Assembly (NCBI GenBank): GCA_963585895.1 | Contig: OY757912.1 | Location: forward strand, 76,715,412 to 76,779,411 | Direction: 5' to 3' | From: Sepioteuthis lessoniana | Taxonomy: Eukaryota > Mollusca > Cephalopoda > Myopsida > Loliginidae | DNA: 64,000 nt | Program-made: the position numbers and the translations under genes | Shown: piece after piece, positions 1 to 12,857 of the stretch | Position numbering within the stretch: position 1 is the stretch's first letter | Layout of the letters: the number at the start of each line of letters is the position of its first letter | Notes under the pieces: model-generated | Told to the model about the DNA's origin: nothing | What the model saw: only the letters and a program-made list of their open reading frames with translations | Database searches by the model: none

Positions 1-121
1 TTATATCCTTCAGTGTTTAAGATAAGTGATTATCTTGCCTCGGCTTGTCACTGTAGTGTAATTACAATCACTACGAGAGTGGTATTCGTGGCGTATAAGC
101 ATTAGCTACTTTAATCTCCAT

Positions 122-148
122 GTATATATATATATATATATATATATA
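122..148. repeat. (TA)n microsatellite
   Basis: Uninterrupted TA tract just left of a foldback. Confidence 0.95.
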
Positions 149-158
149 ATTATTTCAT

Positions 159-214
159 ATTCACAGATAATAGCTGTACAACAGTTGTCTTGATTTTCAT
201 GAAGGGGAAGAAAA

Positions 215-250
<36 letters not shown>

Positions 251-302
251 GTTTCTTTTCTTCTACATGAAAATCAAGACACTGCTATTATCTGTGAATA
301 AG
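159..302. repeat. Foldback with microsatellite loop
   Basis: The left arm (159-215) and right arm (251-302) are inverted copies sharing blocks such as ttcacagataatagc and gtcttgattttcatg. The loop is a (CA)n(TA)n tract. The left arm has a few extra bases. It resembles a MITE remnant or foldback whose centre became a microsatellite. No coding capacity is seen. Confidence 0.8.
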
Positions 303-309
303 AACTAAT

Positions 310-330
310 CACACACACGCACACATACAG

Positions 331-392
<62 letters not shown>
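310..392. repeat. (CA)n then (TA)n compound microsatellite
   Basis: CA-rich tract to about 354, then pure TA to 392. Confidence 0.95.
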
Positions 393-394
<2 letters not shown>

Positions 395-444
395 GATAAA
401 GGAGAAAATGAATAACCAAAAATATGAGCCATAAATTAATAATT

Positions 445-672
445 TTGTTTTGGGGTTTGGTTTGATTTAGTTTCTTTTTTATGGCAAATCAACCATTGTA
501 GGTTACCTAATTTCAAATCGATTTTTATGCATATAAATAGTTCTATTTCAAACAATTCACATTAGCATGTCAACAAAGTTAAATTGATGAAAGTATTGCT
601 ATGTATCACTAACAATTCAATTAAACATTAGTCATTTGTTTACACACAGTTAAATGATCAAACAATGATCTC
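445..672 (-). repeat. Repeat F 3' tail with minisatellite units, reverse
   Basis: Read on the minus strand, it ends with the tail common in this window (ggcattaaataacct... gatatgccattaaa, here diverged). Before the tail come degenerate A/T-rich units containing 'aactgaattgtttgaaatag' variants. Same repeat as the copies near 8.3, 26.5 and 49 kb. Non-coding. Confidence 0.6.
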
Positions 673-673
673 C

Positions 674-828
674 TAAACTAGTTGCCTCACCAAGTCTACC
701 CTACTATTTACCCATAGCTCTAGGGAGAATAATTGGATTCATACCTTTCCCAATCAGTCTCGTCTAGGATTTGAACTCATGTCGCCGTGTCCATTTCCTA
801 CGACGATAACCATTACACCACAGGTACC
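674..828 (-). repeat. SINE-B copy, reverse, 5' part
   Basis: On the minus strand the copy begins with a tRNA-like A box (gtggtgtaatggttatcg), then a B-box-like ttcaaatcct, then the shared body containing gctatgggtaaatagtagg. It is one of at least eight copies of the same family here. The 3' half is missing. Confidence 0.75.
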
Positions 829-907
829 TCCTATTCTATTTAATACCAATTACTCTATTTAATATCCGTAATGTGTTTGTGTGTCTACCGTGACATAGTT
901 TCAAGTG

Positions 908-972
908 GAGGTGCTCGTGGTGTAATGGTGAGACCTTGTCCCATATCTTGCCCAAGGAGAAGGGTTGGTAAA
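908..972 (+). repeat. SINE-B copy with internal loss
   Basis: The tRNA-like A box (ctcgtggtgtaatgg) is joined directly to the 3' end of the family (cttgtcccatatcttgccc ... gggttggtaaat). The whole body between them is absent, by recombination or deletion. Confidence 0.65.
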
Positions 973-1088
973 TATGACTGGTATCAAATAGAACTAAACC
1001 ATTTAACTATGTGTAAACAAGTGAGTTTTGGTTTGTTTAAAAAACTATTTACAAATTATATTTACACACACACATATATATACACGAT

Positions 1089-1130
1089 TGGGCATTAGAT
1101 GACCTATGAGAGTTGATATGCCTTAAAACC
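1089..1130 (+). repeat. Repeat F / SINE-A shared 3' tail
   Basis: Contains the tail gttgatatgcc(a)ttaaaacc preceded by 'ggcattagatgacctatg', a variant of ggcattaaataaccta. Degenerate minisatellite units lie at about 985-1060. Confidence 0.6.
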
Positions 1131-1254
1131 CAACCAATCCTTTCTCATCAGCAGAATGTGACTGAAAGTCAGTGTTTATGCACAGTTTAACTGGTTTTAA
1201 TTAAGAGGGTTCCTTCCCCGTGACCAGTTACTATAACAAGAGTAAAAAGCACAT

Positions 1255-1412
1255 TCTGCCCTACTATTTACCCATAGATGGCGTGAGAAAAGTTGGATTC
1301 AAGCTTTTCGTAAGAGTATTAGCACCAGCAAAAAAGCAAACAGCATTGTTCAGGATTTGAACTTGCCTTGTCCATTTTCAGCAACGATAACCATTATACC
1401 ACAAGTGTCATG
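1255..1412 (-). repeat. SINE-B copy, reverse
   Basis: The minus strand reads from a tRNA-like A box (gtggtataatggttatcg) through a B-box-like ttcaaatcctg to the body ctatgggtaaatagtaggg. 3' truncated. Confidence 0.75.
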
Positions 1413-1555
1413 GCAACTATTGAGACTAAAACGGGAATGAAGTGAAGATAATCAGCTGCTTGAGACAATACATGCGTCACTGTGATATTTCAAGAAAGCA
1501 ATGAAATTTTTTTATTACTACATATTTAACCAAACCTTAATGTTTCACTCACTCG

Positions 1556-1598
<43 letters not shown>

Positions 1599-2429
1599 CC
1601 TGATTATTTCCCATTTCCTACAGACGAAATTCTTTTGTATCAGTTGCCAAAGCACTAATAAAACCATTTCATTATAATGCCCCATACATTAATACGGTGA
1701 TTATACAATCATATCTGCTAATTTACAGAGAAATAAGCTCCGTATTAACAGCATTTATCTTTTGGCTTCAATTCTCATTAAATGATAAATCCCCCTAAAG
1801 CTAAGTTTCCAAATTAACAGCCAACTCATCAATTCTTATCCTTTTTGACTGTAACGCAATTAATTTAAGATGCAGCCGTGAATCTACAATTTAACGTTCT
1901 TAATATCTTGGCTCGAATTTTGAGAACCCAAGTATTCACTTAAGTGTAAACATCTTGTTAGTCTTTATTAGGACCTTATACAAATATCCTTACCTATTGT
2001 TTATATGGCCGTGTATATTGAGTTCTTTTTGGCCCTCCAATTAAGTAGAAGGGTAATTCTGAATTCAAAATCCATGTTCTCATTAATTTCAATCTGCCTA
2101 TTCTTTTAACAAAACTGTTGTCAACTAGTATTTGATCAATTGCAAATATATTCGTGTAGCCTGTGCTCTATAGTCTTGATGGCCGACCAGTGAAAGAGAA
2201 CGATAATTCTTAATTCGATATTCTTTGTGAAACTCTTTCATGTAAAGCATTTGTCTCTATCAAAAGTGAGTGTTTATAGGTTTAAAAAAGACTAAATCTA
2301 ATCAAATGATTTGGGCGAATAACGTTAAATTGATTTTACAGTGATAAGAAAATCAGAAGTCTTTACCACAGTGCCAGAGCCAGATGCTAGTGGTATGAAA
2401 ATAGAAGTCTAAACTTTCTATCAATAATC
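1413..2429. other. Unassigned A/T-rich stretch
   Basis: Apart from a (CT)n tract at about 1554-1598, nothing recognisable was found: no long ORF, no SINE tail, no tRNA box. Confidence 0.6.
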
Positions 2430-2430
2430 T

Positions 2431-2466
<36 letters not shown>

Positions 2467-2474
2467 TTTTTTTT

Positions 2475-4409
<1,935 letters not shown>

Positions 4410-4444
<35 letters not shown>
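4410..4444. repeat. (TA)n microsatellite
   Basis: Pure TA tract. Confidence 0.95.
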
Positions 4445-4445
<1 letters not shown>

Positions 4446-5232
4446 CAATGATTAGTCAGTGGATTGAGCCATTATCTAAAGTTTATCTCTTTCAAATCAG
4501 TAAAAGAATTTTCAGAACAAGTCTTGTGTCCTTGACTTCGGTTGGAGTCAGCGTTCTGCCTCGAATTGTCATCAATAATTGAAAAAAATAACAAAATAAA
4601 ACAAATGAAATCCTTCAAAAAACAAGACGTAAACAAATTGATTTCTGGCTGGAATTAAAATAATCTTTCAAACTCTCAAATGCGTTTTACTTCCCCTTTA
4701 GTCAAAGAATATACAGGATGTCTCAAAATAGACGTAACCCATTAATATGATAATTCATCCTGCATCAAGTCATCTTTCATCAGAGTCTTAAAAAAACAAT
4801 CATATCACTTCAGAAAGGTTAGACCTAACGTCAAGAGCAGAAATTGATTGACTTTATCCTACAGTGCACGTAAAAGACCAAGTGTTACATTGTCGGTGGG
4901 TTGGAATGTGACAAACTGATTTTTTTTCTAAAAAGACAGTCGCCTCAGTGGCTAAATGCTTAATGGATAAAGATGACACAGGCTAGCAGAAATAGGAAAT
5001 GAGCAACAAGTTGACAGGTTAATTAACCAGGTGGTCGTGACACATCGAAATGAGTAATGGGATAACCTATACTACGGAAATAGCGGAAAAAAAGCCCAGA
5101 AGCAAAAAGTACCGGGTCGCCAGCTGAACGGAAAATACTTTGGCAGCCTGTCCGGATGAGAGTTATCAACCTCGAGTAGATGTTTTTATGAAAGCATAAA
5201 GAACAAGTTATTTTTTATACAAATGTTCGTCA

Positions 5233-5510
5233 TTTTTTGTTATGAAGTCCACCCGCATTGTGTATCCCACCAGTTTCTTGGTAACATCTTTGGAGGGACT
5301 TTTTCAGGCTCCTTCCGACAGAATCACTAACCGCATCTACATTGCCAGGACATCTTGCTATCAACTTCCTGGGATTTTCTGCCTTTTTGATAAGGTTGCT
5401 TACTGACCCAGTGGCTTAAAATTTGTGTACCAACCGATAAATTTGGCTTTTCTTGGGATAATTGTTAAGTTGAACTTCCGGCCAAATTTTGCTTAGTCAA
5501 TTTTGAATGA
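5233..5510 (-). pseudogene. Mariner/IS630-type transposase N-terminal HTH remnant
   Basis: Translation of the minus strand gives a piece resembling 'KFGRKFNLTIIPRKAKFIGW' followed, after a frameshift near 5403, by 'GSVSNLIKKAENPRK' and 'CPGNVDAVSDSVGRSLKKSL'. This is the usual order of the DUF4817-like helix-turn-helix in Tc1/mariner-superfamily elements: fold, wing with basic arm, then 'AVRDSVERSPKKS'. The wing frame has several residues typical of the family, but the first frame carries stops. A possible terminal repeat (acaggatgtctcaaaatag) sits at about 4713. No DDE catalytic region was recognised, so this is an old fragment. Confidence 0.55.
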
Positions 5511-5839
5511 TTTTGTCTCCTAATACTTAGTGACGCAAAATATTTTTTCCTCTCTTGTGTAAGACATTGTGATCAAGGATTAATAGTTTTAGCGTATACA
5601 GTTTTTAAATCTGAAATGATAAAGAACACAAGGTTATTATTAATAGAGTTATTAGCCGTCACATGCGTCTTATATATATTAAGACACTCCATATTTGTTT
5701 CTCACTGAACTGTTAAATTTTGAACGTTATTTTTTTTATATAAAACTATGTTAAGGAAATTCTATAATGGGATAAAGGATTTGTTCCCCATATATGTTCT
5801 GTGCGTACGTTTCCGTGCCTAAGTACGTATGTTGTATAG

Positions 5840-5964
5840 TAATTTACAAAGCTCTTTGCTTCGATGTGGCACAAGGCCATATGAATGGGGCGCCCAGTGA
5901 GACTCGAACTCACTTGTGTAGGTTTGCTAGTCTAACTTGCTAACCGTTACACCACCAGAGGTGG
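5840..5964 (-). repeat. SINE-C, downstream unit of a dimer, reverse
   Basis: Contains the same tRNA-like head (gtaacggttagc) and B-box region (gagttcgagtctc) as the copy at 2475. Its 3' stem is slightly decayed. It forms one insertion with the next unit. Confidence 0.85.
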
Positions 5965-6091
5965 TAATTTACTAAGCTTTTTGCTTAGATGTGGCACAAT
6001 GCCATATGAATGGGGCGCCCAATGAGACTCGAACTCACTCGTGTAGGTTTGCTAGTCTAGCTTGCTAACCGTTACACCACCAGTGGTGCCC
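5965..6091 (-). repeat. SINE-C, upstream unit of a dimer, reverse
   Basis: A full-length unit, with a 3' hairpin ctaagc/gcttag at 5972-5988. The dimer 5840-6091 is flanked by an 18-bp duplication with one mismatch (5822-5839 agtacgtatgttgtatag; 6092-6109), showing that both units entered as one transcript by target-primed reverse transcription. Confidence 0.88.
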
Positions 6092-6109
6092 AGTACGTAT
6101 GTTCTATAG

Positions 6110-8040
6110 CAGAGAAAGAGAACAACACTGATGTATAAAGATACAATCAGTGTCTTTACTTTTCCTTTTATTACCCAAAATGTACGGATGGGAGGGTCGA
6201 ATAAGAGGAAGTCGAAAACTGTTGAGATGCCCACACACAGACCAAGGTACGAATCTCTAGTATACCTCTATTTTCTTCTCTCTCCTCGGGCTGAAATGTT
6301 CCTGGTTATGTAGTGTCCCTGACACCCACGCAAATTTTTGTGGTCACATCCTCTTTCAGCCCACCACCTACACGTTGCACATAATCTTGCATTTTCAAGC
6401 ATGCCACCCACACTATCTACGTGGAATTTCTAATTATACGCGTGCGTCAGGTTTACTTAAGGTACCAAGTGCATTTATTGTTATTTCTGTTCCAAGTGTT
6501 CGAATTTTTTCAAGCATACCACCAATTGTAATTACGCGATATTTCTGAATCTTGTTTAGTTTAGGTAACAGGTGCATTTCTTGTATTTTACCCAGTGTCC
6601 GACTTCTTCAGCTGCATTGATGTGTCAAAGGGGTCTTCAAGTCAATATCCAATACGTAAGTTGGTCTGAGATATGTTCCTCTGACGCTGATATTGAGTAG
6701 TTAACTTCAAAGATTCTAGTGGTGAATGAATTTTGTTGTTTGGTTGGTTGGTTTTTAATAGCATCGGTTAGGGTTAGTATATCAACCTATAGTTTTGTGG
6801 AGATTTTCTAGTCTTAAAAGATCGACTAATGTGCTGAAATTTTCGGTAGTATATTATTTCTTTTTAAATTCGTTGAAGATATATTTATTCATTGCTGTCT
6901 GTTGAACACATATGATAAAATAGCAGAAACCGTTTTTTTTATTACAATCTTTGATAAAATTTCCCGTTATTTATGACTGTCTTAATTTATGAAACAACCA
7001 GCTACTAAATGAATTTCGTAATTTCTTTACTGCTAAAGTAACTTAGTTTCCTTTATAAATATCAATAACTATCTCTGGTGATAAAGTACAGAATAGCACA
7101 CAAAACAAATATGTCTTTCGAAAACAGGACGCTCAGAATAGCCCATATATTTGGAGATTTTAGCCGTTCCGTTTGGAAGGACTGGAAGTTAATATTTGCT
7201 TAAAGATCTAAATCGTTATTGTTTTGGTTTGTAGCCAGGTCGTTGTGAATGAAGCTGCTTTCTTGAATTCACACCACGTTATTGGCTTCTGTGTTTCTGT
7301 GGCCCAATAGGACGCATTGGGTTTTAATTTCTAGGTTAGTTCCCTTCTGAATTTGGAATGAAATCGTAATGGTCAGACGAGGAATTGCACGCAAGTTGCT
7401 TTAAAATTACGGATATTGTTTCAAGTAGATCGTGGAAGTTAGGAAATATTTAGCTTGGCGAATTAGAAACCAAAACATTTGAACAGACTTTTTACTTATT
7501 GAACAAAAGTTACTACTTCCTGAGTTTCTGGCAAAAAATGAATGTATAAATATATATCCTAAATTCAATTTAGATGAGATAATTATTTTTTGCAAAATTT
7601 GGCAAAATAGTATGATGGCAAAATTCAAAAGTTAAGGTGTATCAGGTTTAACGTCGAAATAAAATCATACTGCTGACGAGGAGAAGAATATTCGAGATAA
7701 TTCCTCCTGCAGAGGGTTAAAGCCCAAAAGTATGGGATGTATTTTGTATGAAACGAAACTGCATCGGATGGTGAGGCTCTCGTTCAGCAGATGTGCAAAG
7801 TAGGGACTCTCCCTTAATCGTCCTAACGCTCAGGTTCACTCTGACCAGGAGAATTGGAATATGCTAATGTCCTAACTACAAGTCAAAGATCTGTTTGAAA
7901 ATTACTCTTATTCGATAAGAATACTTGATGCCATATAACTGCTAATTGCTTGGTTACTGTCGGTTTCTTTCTTTTTTTTTCCTTTTTTTTTTTTTTGTTG
8001 AATTGATCAATTTATACCAAAGCTCGCTTTGTTAAAGTAC
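6110..8040. other. Unassigned stretch
   Basis: No gene recognised. A decayed reverse copy of the shared tail may lie at about 6735-6790. The rest has no visible repeat family or RNA gene. Confidence 0.5.
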
Positions 8041-8188
8041 AGTTTTAATACCAGCAAAATCATAGCTGGGGAATAAGTGGTTTCATACATTTACCAAATG
8101 TATTTTTCCGAAAGTAAACGTTATCACATGACTGGAATTCGAACTCACTAACAACGATGTAGCCTATTATCCACTACGCCTCAGGGAT
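8041..8188 (-). repeat. SINE-A copy, reverse, 5' part
   Basis: On the minus strand: tRNA-like head, B-box region gagttcgaattccagtc, then the family body (acgtttactttcgg, gaaaggtatgaa variants, ctatggg). 3' tail absent. Confidence 0.65.
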
Positions 8189-8330
8189 TTTCTCTGTTAA
8201 GTGTTAATATTAAAAAATAATTCCTTTGAAGCTATCATTATTCACTAAGGATTATAAGTTATTTGAAAACTTTATAACTATCAGCCAACAAAAGACTATT
8301 ATCAAGTAGAAATAATTGCTTGAAACGAAG

Positions 8331-8737
8331 CGACTGCTGGCACAGTCGGCTGGGTCTGCAGAATACACCAACTTCATCTCTGCAGAGGAATGAGATCCAT
8401 TCAACGAGTGTCCTATTTATGACATTAAACAATCTGATGGAGAGGCTCCAGTAATGCTGGAGCTTTTGGAAATAGGAAGTAACCCTTCATTGCCATTGAC
8501 CTAAGATATGCTCTGGCTCGGAGTGGTAGTATCTCGTAAGGTCCAATCTATGGGTCAAATAGAACTAAACTCTGTAATACAAAACTGAATTGTTTGAAAT
8601 AGAACTATTTTGTCATTTAAACTGTGTACTTATGTTAAGCTGAATTGTTTGAAATAGAACTGTTTACATGTTGAAAAATGGATTTGCCATTAAGTAACCT
8701 ACAATGGTTGACGTACGAAAAAACCCAAACTAAAATA
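8331..8737 (+). repeat. Repeat F, near-complete composite
   Basis: It starts with cagtcggctgggtctgcaga and a block ending 'ctctgcagagg'. About 200 bp further lie units of a roughly 54-bp minisatellite (aaactgaattgtttgaaata). It ends in a diverged copy of the shared tail. Architecture: unique head, internal minisatellite, conserved 3' tail. No ORF. Same family at 26.5, 29.4, 42.7, 49.3 and 55.1 kb. Confidence 0.65.
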
Positions 8738-9142
8738 AACCGAACAAGAACATTTTGTGAAAATTATTTCTACTAAATTTGAATACTTGATATCAATTAA
8801 CTGTGTGCAAATACTGTTGTAATCTGACAATCGAATGAGAAATACCAAAAAGGAGATTAGAAATGAAATAGAAATCTTTATAATATTAATAAAATAAAAT
8901 ATTTGTCAGTGGCGTGAAGAAGGAAACCACTACTAGAGGTGACTACTTAGTATATTTTTGCCCCCTCATAATAGCGCCCAACGAATCTATAAGGAATGGG
9001 GCATACCCATTAATATTCAATGGTAGGGGTATATAACAAATACACTTTTAAGAAACACCTACAGAAAAATGTAAATGTATAATGACCGCAATTCCCTATC
9101 AAGTAATTGTAAAATAACACTTGACAGTTTGGCATGCCGTTA

Positions 9143-9490
9143 TGTTCAAGGTGTAATAAGATGTTTGCATATCTGATGTGGACCCAAAGTCGGTACACAG
9201 AAGGAAAACACGGAACATGGTTTAGAGGTAAGAAAGATATAGTGACAAAGTTACAAAGGACAGTGTCCAATATTGGTAGTCGTACTTCTCGTACTCTTGT
9301 ACTACAGCTACCACTGCTGGTATTAGGATATTACTACGCTTGTAATATAGTGCTGGAAGAGTCCATGATGCAGGTAAGTTTCGGTCTAACAACAATATCA
9401 AAGTCAGAAATCCAACGGAAAATAATCGTAAAGTTATTTCCATTAATCTATATATCCAACTCCTTAGCCAAATACAGAATGTTCCTTTAA
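9143..9490 (+). repeat. Dispersed repeat, longer copy
   Basis: Shares two blocks with 10389-10512: 9143-9170 (gtaataagatgtttgcat) and 9398-9490 (tcaaagtcagaaatccaacg). The 227 bp between them here are absent from the other copy. A 118-codon frame crosses it, but neither the frame nor the block resembles a known protein. Confidence 0.6.
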
Positions 9491-9626
9491 CATATAATTT
9501 TTAAGGTCGATGGAAGATTAACAGTAAGAATATACTTGTCTAATTATTTCATTTGTATTCTTTGGTTAATGGCATATCAACTTTCATATATTACTTAATA
9601 CAAAAGTCATATTTGGAGAAGAAATA

Positions 9627-10015
9627 TCATCATCTACATCCCCAAGTCTCACTAACAGTATAGGTTTCCCTGACTCACTTTCTCTCTATCCATCCCAATC
9701 ATCCATCGCTCTCGGGAAGTCCATCAAACTACATCCAGTGTTCACACAGAGCCAATATTAACTATTTCTTGCTGCTCAATCAACACTGGCGTGCTCTTAA
9801 AAAGCGTTGCTTATCCAGCTCTACTCGACATGTCTTGTTCGTCTTAGTTTAATGTTTTTTTGAGATGAGAGGTAAGTGGCCGAATAGATGCAGTTTTCTT
9901 GGGTGCTTCTTCCTGGATCTCAAAACCACACGTAAAATTCTAGTGTAGTCTCCATTTAACTTTTTCTCCCTGTTTCATTAGCGACCATTGATACAGTAGT
10001 ATGGACACAACTACA
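9627..10015 (-). repeat. LINE-1w (RT family of 38.5 kb) 3' fragment, old, reverse
   Basis: On the minus strand the segment follows the C-terminal and 3' end of the 38.5-kb LINE: 'aggtaagtggccg', 'catgtcttgttcgtctta' and a decayed ATG-type terminal repeat near 9627. Strongly diverged, with many indels. Confidence 0.6.
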
Positions 10016-10044
10016 GCAAAGAAGAAATCCCATTTATTCTCAAA

Positions 10045-10203
10045 AACAGTAGTAGTACTGTTTAACCAATTGCTGAGGTGATAGGGGTTTCGTACGTTTT
10101 CCAATGGTATCACGACGAAAGTGAAAGCAAGTGAGCGACTGGAATTCGAACTCTGTAACTACGATTTTGTTTTCCAGCGCGTTAGTAACTATGACACTGT
10201 AAG
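10045..10203 (-). repeat. SINE-A copy, reverse, diverged
   Basis: Minus strand: tRNA-like head, B-box region gagttcgaattccagtcgc, body with ctttcgtcgtgatacc and an acctatcacc-like stretch. 3' end absent. Confidence 0.6.
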
Positions 10204-10388
10204 TGATAAATTCCTTACTCTCTGAGTGACGTCCGAATTGTAATCTAAGAATCGATCGGATTTAAAACATTAGAGAGGTTGAAAATATGGAGGGACATGA
10301 GGTATACAGTGCACCCTTATCACAGCTAGAAAAATCTTAATACTTTACAAACACATTTGTGACGTCACAAAAAGTTACCGTCTCCCGA

Positions 10389-10512
10389 ATGTTCAACGTG
10401 TAATCAGATGTTTGCATGTCAAAGTCAGAAATCCAACGGAAATTAAGCGTAAAGTTATTTACGTGAATCTATATATCCAACCCCTTTGCTACAGACAGAA
10501 CGTAACACAAGG
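10389..10512 (+). repeat. Dispersed repeat, shorter copy
   Basis: Partner of 9143-9490. Its two blocks are joined almost directly at about 10418, lacking the 227-bp middle. Confidence 0.6.
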
Positions 10513-10761
10513 TTTATTATCTAATTGGAGATTATCTGCTTTGAATTCTGGTTTTTTTCCACCTAGATACATGCCCAATCTAAGTTCTCTACGTTCGTGC
10601 GTGTCTGTGTCTATCAACGTAAAAAAAAACTAGACCACAGTCTGACATACTAGTTATGCAGAGCTTTGAGTAAAATAGGAGTGTTCATGCCTTTCTATGG
10701 GGCATTAGCGGGAATAGAACAGCTTTGTCTATGAGTTGAAAACCTTTGGCAGTATTTGACA

Positions 10762-10986
10762 ACCATGTCGTATGGTATAAGGGTTCAAATCTTGAATGAT
10801 ACTGTTCGCATTCACCTTGCGCTAATACTTTTGGGAAAGGTAAGGAATTCAACAATATTGTAGAGCAAACTGAGCTATTTAAATTTCGTATGGCAACCAA
10901 TCAAGAAAAAGGAAAACTCTGAATTCAAAGCCTTAAAACAAAGCATAAAAGATTTTATGTTACATCCTACTCGAGAAGAGGGGTTG

Positions 10987-10990
<4 letters not shown>
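10762..10990 (+). repeat. SINE-B copy
   Basis: tRNA-like boxes are compressed (cgtatggtataagggttcaa). The body (gcgctaatacttttgggaaa) and 3' region (aggaaaactctgaattcaaa, ttacatcctactcg) follow the family order. Confidence 0.7.

Positions 10991-11024
<34 letters not shown>
10991..11024. repeat. (TA)n microsatellite
   Basis: Pure TA tract between a SINE-B and a foldback. Confidence 0.95.
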
Positions 11025-11025
<1 letters not shown>

Positions 11026-11035
11026 TTGAGAAACA

Positions 11036-11170
11036 AGAAAATCCATAAGTATATTCCATTATGAATTAATTTCACTCGTTCGATAGGATCGTCAAATGGG
11101 ATTCACATCTGACGATCCCATCGAACGACTGAAATAAATTTTTAATGGAATATACTTATTGATTTTTTTT
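11036..11170. repeat. Long foldback hairpin
   Basis: The left arm (11036-11099) and right arm (11104-11170) are near-perfect inverted copies, sharing ataagtatattccatt and the block around cgttcgat(a/g)ggatcgtca, with a loop of about 4 nt. It looks like a palindromic MITE or an RNA-hairpin source. It abuts (TA)n. Confidence 0.85.
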
Positions 11171-11344
11171 AATTCTCCACGATGTTTTGCTCTGCAGAAG
11201 CTTATTTGCACATGTTTACATATATTATAAACTTTAAGTTGAGCAATCAATGTGGATAATTCCGTTTTTGTATATCTATAGAATCTATTGATGACAGAAT
11301 GACAATAACTAGGAAACAAAATTGGGAAGAAAAACAACTCTATT

Positions 11345-12063
11345 GGCGTTTTAGACGATTAATAAACAACGCCATAAGAACCAATCATATCAAAGCGAGA
11401 ATAGATTAGATTAAAAAAGTAGCAAATATAGGCTATGTGGTGACAGAGACGAAGCGATCACTCACATAATAAGCAAATGCAGCAAGTTTGTACAGAAAGA
11501 GAACAAGACTAGACACGACTGGGTGGGCAAGGTAATCCACAGGGAAATGTGCGAGAAATTGAAATTTGACCATACGAACAAATGTTATATGCACAACCCA
11601 GTACCTGTCCTAGAAAATGGCACATACAAACACCAATGGGACTGACATACACACGGGTCACCAAATCTTGGCCAGAAGACCAGACATAATAATAATCAAC
11701 AAAAAAAAAAAAAAGAGAACTTACAAAGTTGTCGACTTTACTGTGCCGGCTGACCACAGAACAAAACTGAAATAATGTGAAAAGAAGGATAAGTACCCCA
11801 ACCTTAATAGAGGATTGAAAAAATTATGGAAAATTGTGATTGGTGCTTTTGGTACAGTAGGCAAAATATTATTAAAGGACCTGGAGGACCTGGAAGTTAG
11901 TGGACGAGTGGAGACCATCCAAACTACAGCATTATTGAAAACGGCCAGAATACTGAGAAGAGTCCAGGAGACTTGAGGAGATTTGCTGTCACTCAAACTC
12001 CAGTGAAAGACCATCAGCTAATGCTGATCTGAAAAACTCTAAAAGAGTAATAATAATAATAAT

Positions 12064-12069
<6 letters not shown>
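11345..12069 (+). pseudogene. LINE 3' fragment with restriction-like endonuclease region
   Basis: Broken frames read 'HDWVGKVIHREMCEKLKFD', 'YMHNPVPVLENGTYKHQWD', then 'RPDIIIIN', 'VVDFTVPADHRTKLK', 'KDKYPNLNRGLKKLWKI' and 'GRVETIQTTALLKTARILRR'. This order matches the C-terminal part of non-LTR retrotransposons that carry a PD-(D/E)XK endonuclease after RT (R2/R4/NeSL-type group); RPD...VDF fits the nuclease core. The element ends in (TAA)n at 12047-12069, a common tail for that group. The frame is interrupted by stops and shifts, for example around 11643-11700. The 5' part, including RT, is absent. Confidence 0.65.

Positions 12070-12104
<35 letters not shown>
12070..12104. repeat. (TA)n microsatellite after the LINE tail
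   Basis: Pure TA directly following the (TAA)n LINE tail. It may have grown from that tail. Confidence 0.9.
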
Positions 12105-12107
<3 letters not shown>

Positions 12108-12364
12108 ATCAGGAAGATTATTTTGCTTTTATTTTGAAGCTAAGAAACGTGGTCTTCAATGGTCATGAGAAAAATTATTGCCATAGAATTTTTCTGAAAA
12201 ACAGTTAAATATGGAAATACTGGAATATTGACGTGTGAAGATGTCTTGTCTCCGAGAGTTGGTGAAATAATTCGATGTGACAAGCATATGAAAGTCAAAT
12301 AATACATTAATATTCTTGAAAAAGAACAGCTACGATTAATTAACGTGCTGTTCTTTTCAGTAAA

Positions 12365-12640
12365 TCCAGACGATATCTGGTTTCAACATGATCTCAACCC
12401 ACCTGGACGAAGTTGTTTGAACTTTACTTCGCGCCAATGTCCTTAGGAAAGTTATAAATATCCTACCCCTCAAACAGCTATGGGTAAATAATAGAACAAA
12501 CTGCGTTCTTTAAGCTTGGTAAAGCAGATTCTCTTGGAGAAGGCATCCACTGAATTCAAACAAGCTGGGCTCTGCTTAAAAATAGGCTCTGTGTTACATC
12601 CTGCTCCTCATGGAATGGTTGAGAAAATCCCTACATTAAA
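12365..12640 (+). repeat. SINE-B copy, 5' end decayed
   Basis: Body signature cagctatgggtaaataatag, then tcttggagaagg, gaattcaaac and ttacatcctgctcctc in family order. Confidence 0.65.
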
Positions 12641-12769
12641 TATTTGGGTCACTTTTTTGGATTGAGTTTACCCAACAACTTAGCCACTGTTTATAATACT
12701 TTTATTTTTATTTCTATCATTATTTCTCAATTTTTTAAATTTTTATTTTTATCTTTATTTTTCATTTTT

Positions 12770-12770
<1 letters not shown>

Positions 12771-12823
<53 letters not shown>
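12771..12823. repeat. (TA)n microsatellite
   Basis: Pure TA following a T-rich run. Confidence 0.95.
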
Positions 12824-12824
<1 letters not shown>

Positions 12825-12857
12825 CATTCCGCAGGAGCAAGATGCAATACTAGATCA

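Noticed and set aside
9134-9490. A 118-residue host protein
   Set aside because: No recognisable domain, and the region is partly a dispersed repeat.
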